Assembly (NCBI GenBank): GCA_028818755.1
Contig: JAPPNF010000167.1
Location: 220,756-284,755 of the forward strand
DNA length: 64,000 nt
Origin: Deltaproteobacteria bacterium
Lineage (GTDB): Bacteria; Desulfobacterota; Binatia; UBA9968; JAJDTQ01
Reading direction: 5' to 3'
Shown in pieces: positions 35,430 through 44,902 of this stretch. The notes beneath the pieces are model-generated. The model was not told the origin of the DNA, did not search any database, and worked only from the letters and a program-made list of their open reading frames with translations. Position numbers and translations under genes: made by a program. Position 1 is the first letter of the stretch. Each line of letters begins with the position of its first letter.

Positions 35430-36029
35430 TCATCCCCTCCGGGCGATGGCGCGGGCCTCCTCCAGGTCCTGGGCGCCGGTCAGGCGCAGTATCTCCGCCT
35501 CGTACCCGGCCATGAGCGGCGTGAGAATGCCGCTCTGCTTCGCGTCCATGAGATAGCTGATGCCGTCTCGCCCGGCCGCGCCGGACGGAGCCGCCGCGCT
35601 CTCGATGGCTAGACGCGCCAGCAGTTCGGGAGTCGGGGTTTCGATGTTGGCCCGGAGCGCGGCGTGAAACACCACGTCCAGCCCCGCAAAACCATCCAGT
35701 CGCCCTAGAAAGGCGCTGTCGACGTCGGTCGGATCCACGTCCGAGTAGACGTCGCCGCCCCCCACGCGGTTCCGCTCCCGCCGGTAGAGCATGTCCTGAG
35801 CGGCCGTCTCCGTCACCGAGTCATGGAGCACCAGCACCACACCCAAGACTCGAGCCCCGCCCCGATCCACCGGCACCAGCGTCGGCGCCCGGTCGCGCAC
35901 GCGGCTGCTGCGGGAGAACTCGATCGGGAACGGGGTTGGGACACCGTTGATGCGGCTTACGGTCACCGGCGCGATCTCCGCTCCCGGATTAGGAATCAAC
36001 GAACCATACGCGAGAATACCGATGGTCAT
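35430..36029 (-). CDS. Gamma-glutamylcyclotransferase-like (AIG2/GGCT fold) protein
   Basis: A 199-residue protein beginning MTIGILAYGSLIPNPG, the YGS substrate-binding loop of the GGCT/AIG2 fold, with later segments PIEFSRSSRVRDRAPTLVPV and LVLHDSVTETAAQDMLYRRE. A clear catalytic Glu was not pinned down. The ATG at 36029 is chosen; the frame extends to 36137 without family support. It is convergent with the nuclease gene, with nine bases between. True substrate unknown. Confidence 0.7.
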   Translation of the reverse strand: MTIGILAYGSLIPNPGAEIAPVTVSRINGVPTPFPIEFSRSSRVRDRAPTLVPVDRGGARVLGVVLVLHDSVTETAAQDMLYRRERNRVGGGDVYSDVDPTDVDSAFLGRLDGFAGLDVVFHAALRANIETPTPELLARLAIESAAAPSGAAGRDGISYLMDAKQSGILTPLMAGYEAEILRLTGAQDLEEARAIARRG

Positions 36030-36144
36030 GAGGGCTTCATTCTCGCAGCGAGCCCGTGGCGCTGCAAGGTCGGGTTGCTGAACACAAGGGAAGATCACCG
36101 CACACGGACTTGTAATTTGCAGAAACCAGGATATCATTTTACTG

Positions 36145-36172
36145 TAATTCAGGGGTATGATTTCCTGAATTA
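36145..36172 (+). promoter_or_regulatory. Palindromic operator candidate upstream of the DUF4143 ATPase
   Basis: TAATTCAGG and CCTGAATTA form a perfect 9-base inverted repeat with a 10-base spacer, ending eight bases before the ATPase ATG, in a distinctly AT-rich patch. Position suggests an autoregulatory operator or a translation-blocking hairpin. Confidence 0.45.
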
Positions 36173-36180
36173 TCGAGTTT

Positions 36181-37356
36181 ATGGAATTTCAGAGGGAAAT
36201 CGGACCGGCGGTATCGCGTCTGGCCGCGCACTTTCCCGCCGTGGTCGTCACGGGCGCCCGCCAAGCGGGCAAGACCACTCTACTGACCCGATTGTTTCCC
36301 GACTACCGCTACGTCAGCCTGGACCTCCCCCAACAGGCACAGCTTGCCGAGGAGGACCCTCGGTCCTTTCTCCTGCGGAATCCTCCGCCGCTCCTGGTGG
36401 ACGAAGTCCAATACGCGCCAAGGCTTTTTCGCTATCTCAAGGTCGAGATCGACCGCAATCGCGACGCCAACGGACAATTCATTCTCACCGGCTCGCAGAA
36501 ATTCAGCCTCATGAAAGAGGTGTCGGACTCGCTGGCGGGCCGATGCGGGGTGCTGGAGCTCGAAGGTCTCTCCATCGAAGAACTCGGTGATGTGTTTCAT
36601 GACCGGGAGCGGCGCGAGGGTATCGCCGGCCTGCTGCTCCGGGGCTTCATGCCTCAACTCTGGAAAGACCCGGACCTGAGACCGGCGGACTACTTCAGCA
36701 GTTACCAGGCCACCTACCTGGAGCGCGATGTTCGGCAACTCCTGAACGTGTCTTCCCTGAGGGACTTCGACCGGTTCATGCGCGCCAGCGCCGTGCGCAG
36801 CGGACAACTCCTCAACAAGACCGAACTCGCCAAGGAAGTGGGGATCAGCAACAAGACGGCGACGGAATGGCTGAGCGTTCTCGAGGCCAGCAACCAAGTC
36901 ACGTTGATCGAGCCCTACTTCACCAACGTGGGAAAGCGCCTGACCAAGACCCCCAAGCTCTATTTCAACGACGTCGGCCTCCTGTGCTTCCTGCTGGGGC
37001 TCAATCAGGCCTCTGTGTCCGACAGCTACCTGATCGGCGCCATCTGGGAGACCTTCCTGTTCGCCGAACTCCGCAAGTATCTCTCCGCCACCGCTCCCGA
37101 GGCCTCCATCTGGTTTTACCGCGACCATTCCCGCGAGGTGGATTTCATCATCGAGAAAGACGGCCGGCTCACGCTGGCCGACGCCAAGTGGAAAGAGCTC
37201 CCCGGACCCAGGGATTTCCGCCAGCCCCTGGCTGTCCAGCCCCTCCTGCGCACGGCCCGGCTGCCGGCCATGGTGCTGTGCCGGACCGGAGACAGTTATC
37301 CGGTGGGGAAGGATATGCTCGCGGTTAACGGGTTGAGGATGCGCGGTTATTTTTGA
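36181..37356 (+). CDS. AAA-family ATPase with DUF4143 domain
   Basis: A 391-residue ATPase of the widespread AAA_14/DUF4143 type. Walker A is GARQAGKTTLL near residue 26, Walker B PPLLVDEVQYAPRL, and sensor-like FILTGSQKFSLM. The C-terminal DUF4143 domain starts near RSGQLLNKTELAKEVGISNKT and ends with a restriction-endonuclease-like FYRDHSREVDFIIEKDGRL segment (Asp and ExK-like residues). Function is not established; members are frequent in accessory DNA. It is less GC-rich in its leader than its neighbours. Confidence 0.85.
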   Translation: MEFQREIGPAVSRLAAHFPAVVVTGARQAGKTTLLTRLFPDYRYVSLDLPQQAQLAEEDPRSFLLRNPPPLLVDEVQYAPRLFRYLKVEIDRNRDANGQFILTGSQKFSLMKEVSDSLAGRCGVLELEGLSIEELGDVFHDRERREGIAGLLLRGFMPQLWKDPDLRPADYFSSYQATYLERDVRQLLNVSSLRDFDRFMRASAVRSGQLLNKTELAKEVGISNKTATEWLSVLEASNQVTLIEPYFTNVGKRLTKTPKLYFNDVGLLCFLLGLNQASVSDSYLIGAIWETFLFAELRKYLSATAPEASIWFYRDHSREVDFIIEKDGRLTLADAKWKELPGPRDFRQPLAVQPLLRTARLPAMVLCRTGDSYPVGKDMLAVNGLRMRGYF

Positions 37357-37613
37357 CGACACTTCGCAGACAGGTCCGGAAACGGATCGGATGTTTCCTG
37401 CTGGCGCTGCGCGATGTCGCGAAAGCCCGCGGCATCAGACAACTGGCGAAGGATACGCACTTGAGCCGTGAGAGCCTTTACCGGACGCTATCGCAGGGCT
37501 ATCCCCGTATCTCTACTCTTGAGGCTGTCTTGGAGAGCCTGGGGCCGAGGCTGTCGGTGGAAGTCATCGCGGACGCCAAGGTCCCGCCGGGCAGAGCCGG
37601 TGCGGCGCTGTGA
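37353..37613 (+). CDS. HI1420-type antitoxin-like helix-turn-helix protein, orphan
   Basis: About 86 residues. ALRDVAKARGIRQLAKDTHL followed by SRESLYRTLSQGYPRISTLEAVLESLG matches the C-terminal HTH half of HigA/HI1420-type antidotes. The usual N-terminal stretch is missing and the only upstream start is a TTG overlapping the ATPase stop. No RelE/HigB-type toxin gene adjoins it. It is probably a truncated remnant or a gene using a non-canonical start. Confidence 0.6.
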   Translation: MTTLRRQVRKRIGCFLLALRDVAKARGIRQLAKDTHLSRESLYRTLSQGYPRISTLEAVLESLGPRLSVEVIADAKVPPGRAGAAL

Positions 37614-37698
37614 AATGGCGTGAATTGTCAACGGCGCCCGTAGGGGCTATAAACCGGGCGATTGCCTGCTGACCGCTCGGACGGGCATCCGATCCGCC

Positions 37699-38556
37699 AT
37701 GACCATTCCCGCTTTCGATCTCCTGAAACCCGGCACCGTGGCCGAAGCCAGCCAGATGCTTCTCGACCATGGCGACGAGGCGCGGCCCATCGCCGGGGGC
37801 ACGACGCTGGTGATCCTGATGAAGCAGCGGGCGTTGCGCTTCTCCCACTTGGTGGACCTGCAGTCGATTCCGGGCCTCGAACGAATCACCGACAACGACG
37901 ACGGCCTGAGCATCGGGGCGCTGGCCACCCACCGGTCGGTGGAGCGCTCACCGCTGGTGCAGCGGCGGGCGCCGGCGCTGGCCCAGGCGTTCAGCCACGT
38001 GGGCAACGTGCGCATCCGGGAGACGGCGTCGGTGGGGGGGAACCTGGCGCACGCGGACTACAGGCTGGACCCCCCGCCCGTGTTGCTGGTTCACGGCGCG
38101 GAGGTGGTGCTGGCCGGAGCCGAAGCCACTCGCGTGGTGGCGTTGAAGGACTTTTACCGCGGCATGTACGAGACGGCGCTGGAGCAGGGAGAGATCCTGG
38201 TGGAGGTGCGGGTGCCGCACGTGGCCGCGCCGGCCCGGACCGTCTACTCCCGGTTCATCTCGCTCTCGGCCAACGACTGGCCGTGCATCGGGGTGGCGGC
38301 GCTCCTGGCCCTTGATGGCGGGGACGTCGGGGAGCTTCGGCTCGGCCTCAGCGGCGTGGCGGAAGCGCCGCTCCTGGCCGCGGGCCTGGACCGGTTCCAG
38401 GGGGAAAGCTGCTCCGAGGAACTCTGGGACGCGGTGTGCGACGCCGTCGACGAGCAGATCTCTCCGGTGTCGGACCTGCGCGGGAGCGCGGATTACAAGC
38501 GCGAGATGACGCGGGTGTGGGTCCGGCGGACGCTCCGGGAACTGGCGTCCTCGTGA
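37699..38556 (+). CDS. Molybdenum hydroxylase FAD-binding subunit (CoxM-like), second cluster
   Basis: A 285-residue flavoprotein subunit with the FAD motif IAGGTTLVILMKQRAL near residue 32 and ETASVGGNLAHADYRLD near residue 112. The latter has ASVGGNLAHAD, the conserved second FAD contact. It is the first gene of a complete M-L-S operon, 9 bases ahead of the large-subunit gene. Only modestly similar to the first cluster's M subunit. Confidence 0.92.
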   Translation: MTIPAFDLLKPGTVAEASQMLLDHGDEARPIAGGTTLVILMKQRALRFSHLVDLQSIPGLERITDNDDGLSIGALATHRSVERSPLVQRRAPALAQAFSHVGNVRIRETASVGGNLAHADYRLDPPPVLLVHGAEVVLAGAEATRVVALKDFYRGMYETALEQGEILVEVRVPHVAAPARTVYSRFISLSANDWPCIGVAALLALDGGDVGELRLGLSGVAEAPLLAAGLDRFQGESCSEELWDAVCDAVDEQISPVSDLRGSADYKREMTRVWVRRTLRELASS

Positions 38557-38565
38557 GGTGAACGC

Positions 38566-40977
38566 GTGGCGGACTATTCCATCGTCGGCAAGCCGGTCGA
38601 CCGCCGGGACGCCGTCCAGAAGGTGACGGGCAGGGCGCTGCACGTGGGCAACATGGAGCCGCCCGGGTTGCTGCACGTGGCGGTGCTCAGGAGCCCTCAC
38701 CCGCATGCGCGGATCGTCGGCATCGACAAGTCCCGCGCCGAGGCCCACCTCGGCGTGGCCGCGGTGCTCACGGGCGCGGACATCGCGGCCATGCCGGGTA
38801 TCACGCCCTACCACGGGCCGGCGTTCGCCGACCAGCCGGTGCTGGCCATCGACCGGGTGCGCCACGAGGGCGAGCAGGTGGTGGCCGTGGCCGCGGAGAG
38901 CCGGCGCGCGGCGGAAGAAGCGCTGGAACTCGTCGAAGTCGAGTACGAGCCGCTGCCGGTGGTCCTGGATGTGCTCGACGCCATCAGGCCGGACGCCCCC
39001 ATCATCCACGAGGATGTCCGGCCTTCCGGGGCGTTCGCCGATCTGGCCCACGTCAAGGCGGGGGATCGTTCCAACATCTGCTACCACTACAAGCTGCGCA
39101 AGGGCGACGTGGACAAGGCTTTCGCCGAGGCCGACCGGATCTTCGAGGACGTCTTCACGGCGCCGCCGGCCCAGCACGTGCCCATGGAACCGCACGTCTC
39201 GCTGGCGTACGTGGACGAGGGCGGGCGCATCAACATCCATACCGCCAGCCAGTCGCCTTCCTTCGTCCGCGGCGAGCTGGCGCGCATGCTGGGCGTGCCC
39301 ATGAACCGTATCCGGGTGCGGGTGCCGTACCTGGGCGGCGGTTACGGCGCCAAGCTGTACAACAAGCTCGAGCCGATCGTGGCGATACTGGCCATGAAGA
39401 CGGGCCGGCCCGTCAAGTACAGCCTGAGCCGCGAGGAGGAGTTCCAGACCGTCACCAAGCACGGCGTGGTGGTGAAGCTCAAGACCGCGGTCAAGGGCTC
39501 GGCCATGACCGCGCGCAAGTGCGAGGTCTACTGGGACACCGGCGCCTTCGCCGAGATCGGGCCGCGCATCGTGCACAAGTCCGGCTACACCTCGTCGGGG
39601 CCGTACAAGATCCCCAACGTCTCCATCGACTCCTACTGCGTCTACACCAACAAGCCGCCGGCCGGCCCGTTCCGCGGTTTCGGCGTGCCGCAGGTGATCT
39701 GGGCCTACGACTCGCAGATGGACATCGTCGCGCGCGGCCTGGGCGCGGACCCGGTGGAGTTCCGCCTGGAGCACGCGCTGGAAGAAGGGGACCTGTTCGT
39801 CACCGGGACGCCGGTCCATGCCTGCGGCCTGAAGGAAGCAGTGCAGCGGGCGGCGGACGCCGTGGGCTGGGGCAGCCGGGCGGCGGCCCCAGGCAGTGAG
39901 CCGTCTCTTCCAGGGGCCGCTGAGCAGACAACCGAGGCGGCAGGGAGCGAGCGGCCCGGGAAGACCGCCACGGGCACAAAGCGCCGCGGCAAGGGGATCG
40001 CCTGCGGCGTCAAGGCGGTGCTCACGCCTTCCATCTCCGGCGCCATCGTCATCCTCAACGCCGACGGCAGCGCCAACGTGCTCAGCAGCACGGTGGAGAT
40101 GGGCCAGGGCTCGGAGAGCCTGCTGGCGCAGATCGCGGCCGAGGAGTTGGGAATATCCCATGATCGGGTCCACGTCGTGCAGCCCGACACCGACGTCACC
40201 CCCTACGACACCATCAGCGCCGGAAGCCGCTCCACTTACCACATGGGCAACGCCGTGCGCACCGCGGCGGCCAACGTCAAGGCGGAACTCTTCGAGGCGG
40301 TGGCCGGGAAACTCGAGATCGACGCCGCCGACCTGGAAGCCCGCGACGGCCGGGTGTTCGTGCGCGGCGCCGAGGAGCGCGGCATGACCGTCACCGAGGC
40401 GTTCCTGGCCAGGTTCGGCAGCCTCGGCACCACCATGGTGGGAGAAGGTCTGTGCCAGCCCGTGGTGACGCCCATGGACCCTGAGACCGGCATGTCCGAG
40501 AAGTGCACCGAGTACTGGTTCGCCTCCGCCAGCGCCGTGGAGGTGGAGGTGGACACGGAGACGGGCCGCCTGGAGGTGCTGCAGTTCCACGCCGCCGGGG
40601 ACGCCGGCACCGCCATCAACCCCAAGTACTGCGAGCAGCAGCTCGTGGGCGCGGCCACCATGCACCTCGGACTGACGCTGTTCGAGCAGATGGTATTCCA
40701 GGACGGCCAGCTCCTCAACGGGTCGTTGCTGGACTACCAGATCGCATCCATCAAGGACGTGCCCGCGGCCTGCCATCCCATCGTGGTGCAGGTGCCGCAC
40801 AAGGACGGCCCCTTCGGCGCCAAGGGCATCGGCGAGACCGGCGCCCTCACGGTGGCCGCCGCCGTGGCCAACGCACTGGAGGACGCCGTGGGCGTGCGCG
40901 TGCGCGACATCCCGCTGACCGCGGAAAGGATCTATCAGGCCCTCAAGGCGGCGGGGAAGGTGAACCGTGCAACGTAA
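38566..40977 (+). CDS. Molybdenum hydroxylase molybdopterin-binding large subunit, second cluster
   Basis: An 803-residue catalytic subunit starting with GTG. Layout: an N-terminal DAVQKVTGRALHVGNMEPPG segment, the Mo-cofactor segment PYLGGGYGAKLYNK, the active-site loop GPFRGFGVPQVIW, then GQGSESLLAQIAAEELG, and the catalytic glutamate in GAKGIGETGAL near the C-terminus. The loop GPFRGFG is of the xanthine dehydrogenase/hydroxybenzoyl-CoA reductase kind, not of CO dehydrogenases, so its substrate differs from the first cluster. A low-complexity charged insertion occurs near residues 440-480. It overlaps the 2Fe-2S gene by 11 bases. Confidence 0.93.
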   Translation: MADYSIVGKPVDRRDAVQKVTGRALHVGNMEPPGLLHVAVLRSPHPHARIVGIDKSRAEAHLGVAAVLTGADIAAMPGITPYHGPAFADQPVLAIDRVRHEGEQVVAVAAESRRAAEEALELVEVEYEPLPVVLDVLDAIRPDAPIIHEDVRPSGAFADLAHVKAGDRSNICYHYKLRKGDVDKAFAEADRIFEDVFTAPPAQHVPMEPHVSLAYVDEGGRINIHTASQSPSFVRGELARMLGVPMNRIRVRVPYLGGGYGAKLYNKLEPIVAILAMKTGRPVKYSLSREEEFQTVTKHGVVVKLKTAVKGSAMTARKCEVYWDTGAFAEIGPRIVHKSGYTSSGPYKIPNVSIDSYCVYTNKPPAGPFRGFGVPQVIWAYDSQMDIVARGLGADPVEFRLEHALEEGDLFVTGTPVHACGLKEAVQRAADAVGWGSRAAAPGSEPSLPGAAEQTTEAAGSERPGKTATGTKRRGKGIACGVKAVLTPSISGAIVILNADGSANVLSSTVEMGQGSESLLAQIAAEELGISHDRVHVVQPDTDVTPYDTISAGSRSTYHMGNAVRTAAANVKAELFEAVAGKLEIDAADLEARDGRVFVRGAEERGMTVTEAFLARFGSLGTTMVGEGLCQPVVTPMDPETGMSEKCTEYWFASASAVEVEVDTETGRLEVLQFHAAGDAGTAINPKYCEQQLVGAATMHLGLTLFEQMVFQDGQLLNGSLLDYQIASIKDVPAACHPIVVQVPHKDGPFGAKGIGETGALTVAAAVANALEDAVGVRVRDIPLTAERIYQALKAAGKVNRAT

Positions 40978-41440
40978 TATCAGCCTGACGGTGAACGGCG
41001 AACGACGGGAGCTCCCGGTGAACGACGCCGACACCCTGCTGGAGGTCCTGCGTGACGGGCTCAAGCTCTGGAGCGTCCGGGAGTCCTGCGGCGTGGGCGC
41101 GTGCGGGAGTTGCACGGTCCTTCTCGACGGCAGGCCGGTGAGCGCGTGTTTTCTGCTCGCCGCGCGCCTGGACGGCCGCACCGTGGAGACCGTCGAGGGG
41201 CTCGGCAGCGACGACTCGCTGCACCCGATCCAGCAAGCGTTTCTCGAGCACGACGCCGCCCAGTGCGGCTATTGCACCCCCGGCTTCATCATGGCGGCCA
41301 AGGCGCTGCTCGAAGAGCACGACGACCCGACCGACGACCAGGTCCGCGACTATCTGTGCGGCAACCTGTGCCGTTGCGGGGGTTACCCCAACATCATACG
41401 GGCGGTCCGCGCCGCAGCTGTGCGGATGAGCGGAGGTTGA
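40967..41440 (+). CDS. Molybdenum hydroxylase 2Fe-2S subunit (CoxS-like)
   Basis: A 157-residue iron-sulfur subunit. The plant-type ferredoxin cluster uses Cys41, Cys46, Cys49 and Cys61 (ESCGVGACGSCTVLLDG). The second cluster uses Cys100, Cys103, Cys135 and Cys137 (CGYCTPG and CRCGGYPNI). It completes the M-L-S trio; GTG start overlapping the large-subunit gene. Electrons pass from the Mo site through these clusters to FAD. Confidence 0.95.
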   Translation: MQRNISLTVNGERRELPVNDADTLLEVLRDGLKLWSVRESCGVGACGSCTVLLDGRPVSACFLLAARLDGRTVETVEGLGSDDSLHPIQQAFLEHDAAQCGYCTPGFIMAAKALLEEHDDPTDDQVRDYLCGNLCRCGGYPNIIRAVRAAAVRMSGG

Positions 41441-41468
41441 CGCCGATGAGACGCGGATCAATTGAGAT

Positions 41469-41579
41469 GGCGTTCTTCGACTTCGCTTCGCTACACCCAG
41501 GACGAACGGACAGGCTCTTTGCCCGTCTCCTCCAATTCCCGTTCGTCCTGAGCGTAGCGAAGCGAAGTCGAAGGACGCC
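41469..41579. repeat. REP-like palindrome, copy 2 (two arms)
   Basis: Arms at 41469-41509 and 41539-41579 are inverted, 41 bases each with three mismatches by eye, separated by 29 bases. Each contains TCGACTTCGCTTCGCTAC and CAGGACGAACGG. It fills the gap between the 2Fe-2S subunit gene and the acyl-CoA synthetase gene and could fold into a long hairpin that limits read-through. Confidence 0.8.
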
Positions 41580-41597
41580 ATCATTTCCAGGACAACC

Positions 41598-43787
41598 ATG
41601 GATACTGCCTCCAACGCCGACGGCATCTCGGCCCTCCTGAAGCCTCGCAGCATCGCGTTGATCGGCGCGTCCGAACGCGCCCCCCACGCGGCCGCGCTCA
41701 TGCGGAACCTTTTCCGGTTCGGCTTTCCCAAGGATCGCATCTACCCGGTCAACCCGCGCTACGAGCAGCTCTTCGATCTCCGGTGCTACCCGTCGGTGGG
41801 CGCGGTGCCGGGAGACGTGGATCTGGCGGTCATCGCGATACCGCGCGACGGCACCGTGCAGGTGATGGAGGAATGCGCCGCCAAGGGCGTGCGCGCCGCG
41901 CTCACCGTGGCCACGGGCTTCGGCGAGTTCGACGACACGGGGCGGAAGTACCAGGCGGAGCTGGCCCGCATCGTACGCGAGCACGGCATCGCGCTGGCCG
42001 GGCCCAACACCCTGGGCTATCTGGCCCTCGAATGCGGCGCGGCGCTGTGGTCTTCGCCACTCCCCGATCTCCTCACCACCGGACCGGTGAGCGCGGTGTT
42101 CAGCAGCGCCGGCCTGCTCAACCTCTTCCTCAACACGGCCGCCGACCGCTGCCTGGGGTTTCGCTACGCCATCGCCCCGGGCAACCAGGTGGGCGCGGGC
42201 TTCACCGATTACCTGCGTGCGGCGGTGGACGACGACGGCACCCGGGTCATCGTCGCCGTCATCGAGTCCATGAGCCGTCCCGAGGAGATGGCGGGGCTGC
42301 TGGACCTTGCGCGGGAGCGCGAGAAGGTGGTCATCGCGCTGAGGCTGGGACGCTCCCAAAAGGGCGGGCGCGCGGTCACCTCCCACTCGGGCAACATGGC
42401 CACCTCCGGAGCGGTGTGGGACGGGCTGTTCCGGCAGAAGGGCGTGATCCCGGTGGACAACCTGGACCAGATGCTGGAAGTCACCGCGCTGGCCGTGGGC
42501 ACTCCGGAGCCCTACCGCCTGCCCGCCGCCGGCGGCGTCGGCATCGTCACCATCTCGGGCGGCGATTGCAGCTTTCTCGCCGATATCTGCGAGCGCAATG
42601 GCGTGGACCTGCCCGAGCCCGCCGGCGCCACCTACGAGGCGTTGCGCCGCCACTTCGACAAGGAGGGCTTCAACGGCAACCCCCTGGACATCGAGGAGCT
42701 GCACTGGGCGAACCGCCCCGGATATCTCGAATGCCTGGAAACCTTCATGCGCGACGACAACTTCGCGGTGGTCTGTTGCCGCCTGAACCTGCCCAAGAGC
42801 CCTAGCGACCGCCTGACGGATTTGTACCGGGAGTCGACGGCCGCGCTCCGGCGCGGCGGCAAGCCGTTCCTGTTCCTCTCCCGTGCGAGTGAGCAGCTCG
42901 ACCGCTCCTGGTTCGAGTTCTTCAACGAGTTGGGCGTGCCCTTGCTGCTGGAGTACGAGAAGTCGCTGTGCGCGGTGCGCGACGTCCTCGCGCTGTCGCG
43001 GCGGCGCACAAGCGTCGCGTCCGGCGTGGCGGCGGCGCCCGTGGGGGACACCGCGGAGACCGAGGCGCTTCGTCCGCTTCTCGCCGGCGGCGATGCCTCC
43101 CACGCCACGGTGCGGCGGCTGCTTCGGGCCTACGGCATCCCAACGGCCCCGGAGAGCCTGACCCGCTCCCGCGAGGAGGCGGCCGGAGCCGCCGCGGACA
43201 TGGGATTCCTGGTGGCCCTGAAGGTCGAATCCGCGGACCTGCCCCACAAGACCGAGGCGGGAGGCGTGCGGCTCAACCTGACGAGCGTGGAAGAGGTGGG
43301 GCAGGCTTACGACCGGCTGCTGGAGGATGTGGCGAGGAATGCGCCGGATGCCCGCATCGACGGCGTGCTGGTGCAGAAGATGGTGGAAGGGGTGGCCGAG
43401 GTCATCATCGGCGCGTCGCGCACGCCGGACCTGGGCATCTGCCTCGCGTTCGGCCTGGGCGGCATCTACACCGAGGTGCTGAAGGACGTGTCGTTCCGGC
43501 TGCCGCCGCTGGGCCTCGAAGAGGCCCACGACATGATCCGTGAGATTCGCGCCTACCCGCTTCTCACCGGTGCGCGCGGCCGGCCCAAGGCCGATGTCGC
43601 GGCCCTGGCGGAAGCCGTGGTGGCGCTGTCCAGGCTGGCGCTGGACTTTCGGGAGGAAGTAGACGAAATCGAATTCAATCCTCTGATGGTCCTGCCCGAG
43701 GGACAGGGGGTTCTGGCCGTGGACACGCTGGTCCGGCGCGCCGATGCGCGGGAGCCCACGCCACGCCCGGCGCGCCGGGACGTGTAG
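41598..43787 (+). CDS. Acyl-CoA synthetase (NDP-forming) family
   Basis: A 729-residue single-chain NDP-forming acyl-CoA synthetase/ligase. The N-terminal CoA-binding domain is RSIALIGASERAP. A succinyl-CoA-ligase-like middle domain has the phosphohistidine motif SHSGNMATSG. A C-terminal ATP-grasp domain spans about residue 500 to the end (LVALKVESADLPHKTEAGGV, EFNPLMVLPEG). Family members convert acyl-CoA plus ADP and phosphate to acid plus ATP, or the reverse. It may activate or release the acid handled by the nearby hydroxylase. Confidence 0.92.
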   Translation: MDTASNADGISALLKPRSIALIGASERAPHAAALMRNLFRFGFPKDRIYPVNPRYEQLFDLRCYPSVGAVPGDVDLAVIAIPRDGTVQVMEECAAKGVRAALTVATGFGEFDDTGRKYQAELARIVREHGIALAGPNTLGYLALECGAALWSSPLPDLLTTGPVSAVFSSAGLLNLFLNTAADRCLGFRYAIAPGNQVGAGFTDYLRAAVDDDGTRVIVAVIESMSRPEEMAGLLDLAREREKVVIALRLGRSQKGGRAVTSHSGNMATSGAVWDGLFRQKGVIPVDNLDQMLEVTALAVGTPEPYRLPAAGGVGIVTISGGDCSFLADICERNGVDLPEPAGATYEALRRHFDKEGFNGNPLDIEELHWANRPGYLECLETFMRDDNFAVVCCRLNLPKSPSDRLTDLYRESTAALRRGGKPFLFLSRASEQLDRSWFEFFNELGVPLLLEYEKSLCAVRDVLALSRRRTSVASGVAAAPVGDTAETEALRPLLAGGDASHATVRRLLRAYGIPTAPESLTRSREEAAGAAADMGFLVALKVESADLPHKTEAGGVRLNLTSVEEVGQAYDRLLEDVARNAPDARIDGVLVQKMVEGVAEVIIGASRTPDLGICLAFGLGGIYTEVLKDVSFRLPPLGLEEAHDMIREIRAYPLLTGARGRPKADVAALAEAVVALSRLALDFREEVDEIEFNPLMVLPEGQGVLAVDTLVRRADAREPTPRPARRDV

Positions 43788-43808
43788 GGGCGGGTCTCAA
43801 ACCCGCCC
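43788..43808 (+). terminator. Hairpin after the acyl-CoA synthetase gene
   Basis: GGGCGGGT, loop CTCAA, ACCCGCCC: an 8-bp perfect stem starting at the base after the stop codon. No U-tract. The motif resembles common intergenic palindromes, so it may be a repeat or a weak terminator. Confidence 0.5.
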
Positions 43809-43835
43809 GTGTACGCGCATTCAAGGAGTACGATC

Positions 43836-44900
43836 ATGAAGATCACGGACATACAGCTCGAAGCTCTGGAGCTGCCGTACAAGAAGCCCCTCATCACCGC
43901 CACCAACCAGTTCTACTCGTCCAACGGCTTTCTGGTGAGCGTGGAGTCGGACTCGGGGCACACCGGCTACGGTTACATCGACGTGTTTCCCCGGACGGGC
44001 GAGACCCCCGCTTCGGTCCGCTACGCCATCGAGGAGATCATGGGGCCACTCCTGGTGGGGCAACCCGTCGAGGAGTTGAACCGGCTGAACCGGCTCATCA
44101 ATTTCCGCATGGTGGACAACCGGCGCGCCAAGGGCGGCGTGGACATGGCGCTGTACGACCTGCTGGGCAAGTGCTACGGCGCGCCCCTCTACGTGCTTTT
44201 GGGCGGGCTGGTGCGCGAGGAGATCACGGTCATCAAGATGGTGAGCGTGGGGTCGCCGATGGAGATGGCGCGGGAGTGCCGGGAACTGGTGGGCCAAGGC
44301 TATCGCGCTCTCAAGCTCAAGGTTAAGGGCGAGGTGAGCCTGGACCTGGCGCGGATCACGGCGGTGCGCGATGCGGTAGGTCCGGACATCTACATCAAAG
44401 TGGACGCCAACGAGGCATTCGATGCCAAATCCGCCATCCGCATGGCCGCGGGGATGGCCGAGCTGGGAGTGGCGGTGTTCGAGCAGCCGCTGTCACGGCA
44501 TCACGAGGTGGCGCTCGCCGAGGTGAAGGGTCAGTCGAGCATCAAGATCGAAGCCGATCAGTCGGCCGGCTCGGTGCATGATGCTTTCAGGCTCATCCGC
44601 GACAACGCTTGCGACTCCATCAACACCGGCATCCTCAAGGCCGGCGGCGTACAGCAGGCGCGCCAGATCACCGACATGTGCGCCCTGACCGGAACCGAGT
44701 GCGGCCTCAGCAACATCGCGGCGTGCATGGTGGGCGACGCGGCCCTGCTGCACCTGGCCCTCAGTTCGCCGGGGGTGTCCGAGTACTGCGAGATCGGCGA
44801 GTGCGAGGCCCTGACCGGCGACCCGTTCACCGGCATCAAGGTGGTGGACGGCAAGCTCGGCGTCCCGGAAGGCTCCGGCCTGGGCGTCACCCGGACCTGA
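43836..44900 (+). CDS. Enolase-superfamily enzyme, muconate lactonizing/dipeptide epimerase-like
   Basis: A 354-residue member of the mandelate racemase/muconate lactonizing enzyme group. The N-terminal capping domain is followed by a barrel with LKLKVKG (KxK base), metal ligands in VDANEA, VFEQP and IEADQS, and a second-side lysine in GILKAGG. That set fits the MLE subgroup, which includes epimerases, cycloisomerases and o-succinylbenzoate synthase. The ATG at 43836 has AAGGAG at 8 bases. Reaction is proton abstraction alpha to a carboxylate; substrate unknown. Confidence 0.9.
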   Translation: MKITDIQLEALELPYKKPLITATNQFYSSNGFLVSVESDSGHTGYGYIDVFPRTGETPASVRYAIEEIMGPLLVGQPVEELNRLNRLINFRMVDNRRAKGGVDMALYDLLGKCYGAPLYVLLGGLVREEITVIKMVSVGSPMEMARECRELVGQGYRALKLKVKGEVSLDLARITAVRDAVGPDIYIKVDANEAFDAKSAIRMAAGMAELGVAVFEQPLSRHHEVALAEVKGQSSIKIEADQSAGSVHDAFRLIRDNACDSINTGILKAGGVQQARQITDMCALTGTECGLSNIAACMVGDAALLHLALSSPGVSEYCEIGECEALTGDPFTGIKVVDGKLGVPEGSGLGVTRT

Positions 44901-44902
44901 CC

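Noticed and set aside
37948..41181. A 1077-codon open frame on the minus strand
   Set aside because: It is antisense to the complete, motif-bearing molybdenum hydroxylase genes and its translation is Arg/His/Gly-rich low complexity, typical of antisense frames in GC-rich DNA.
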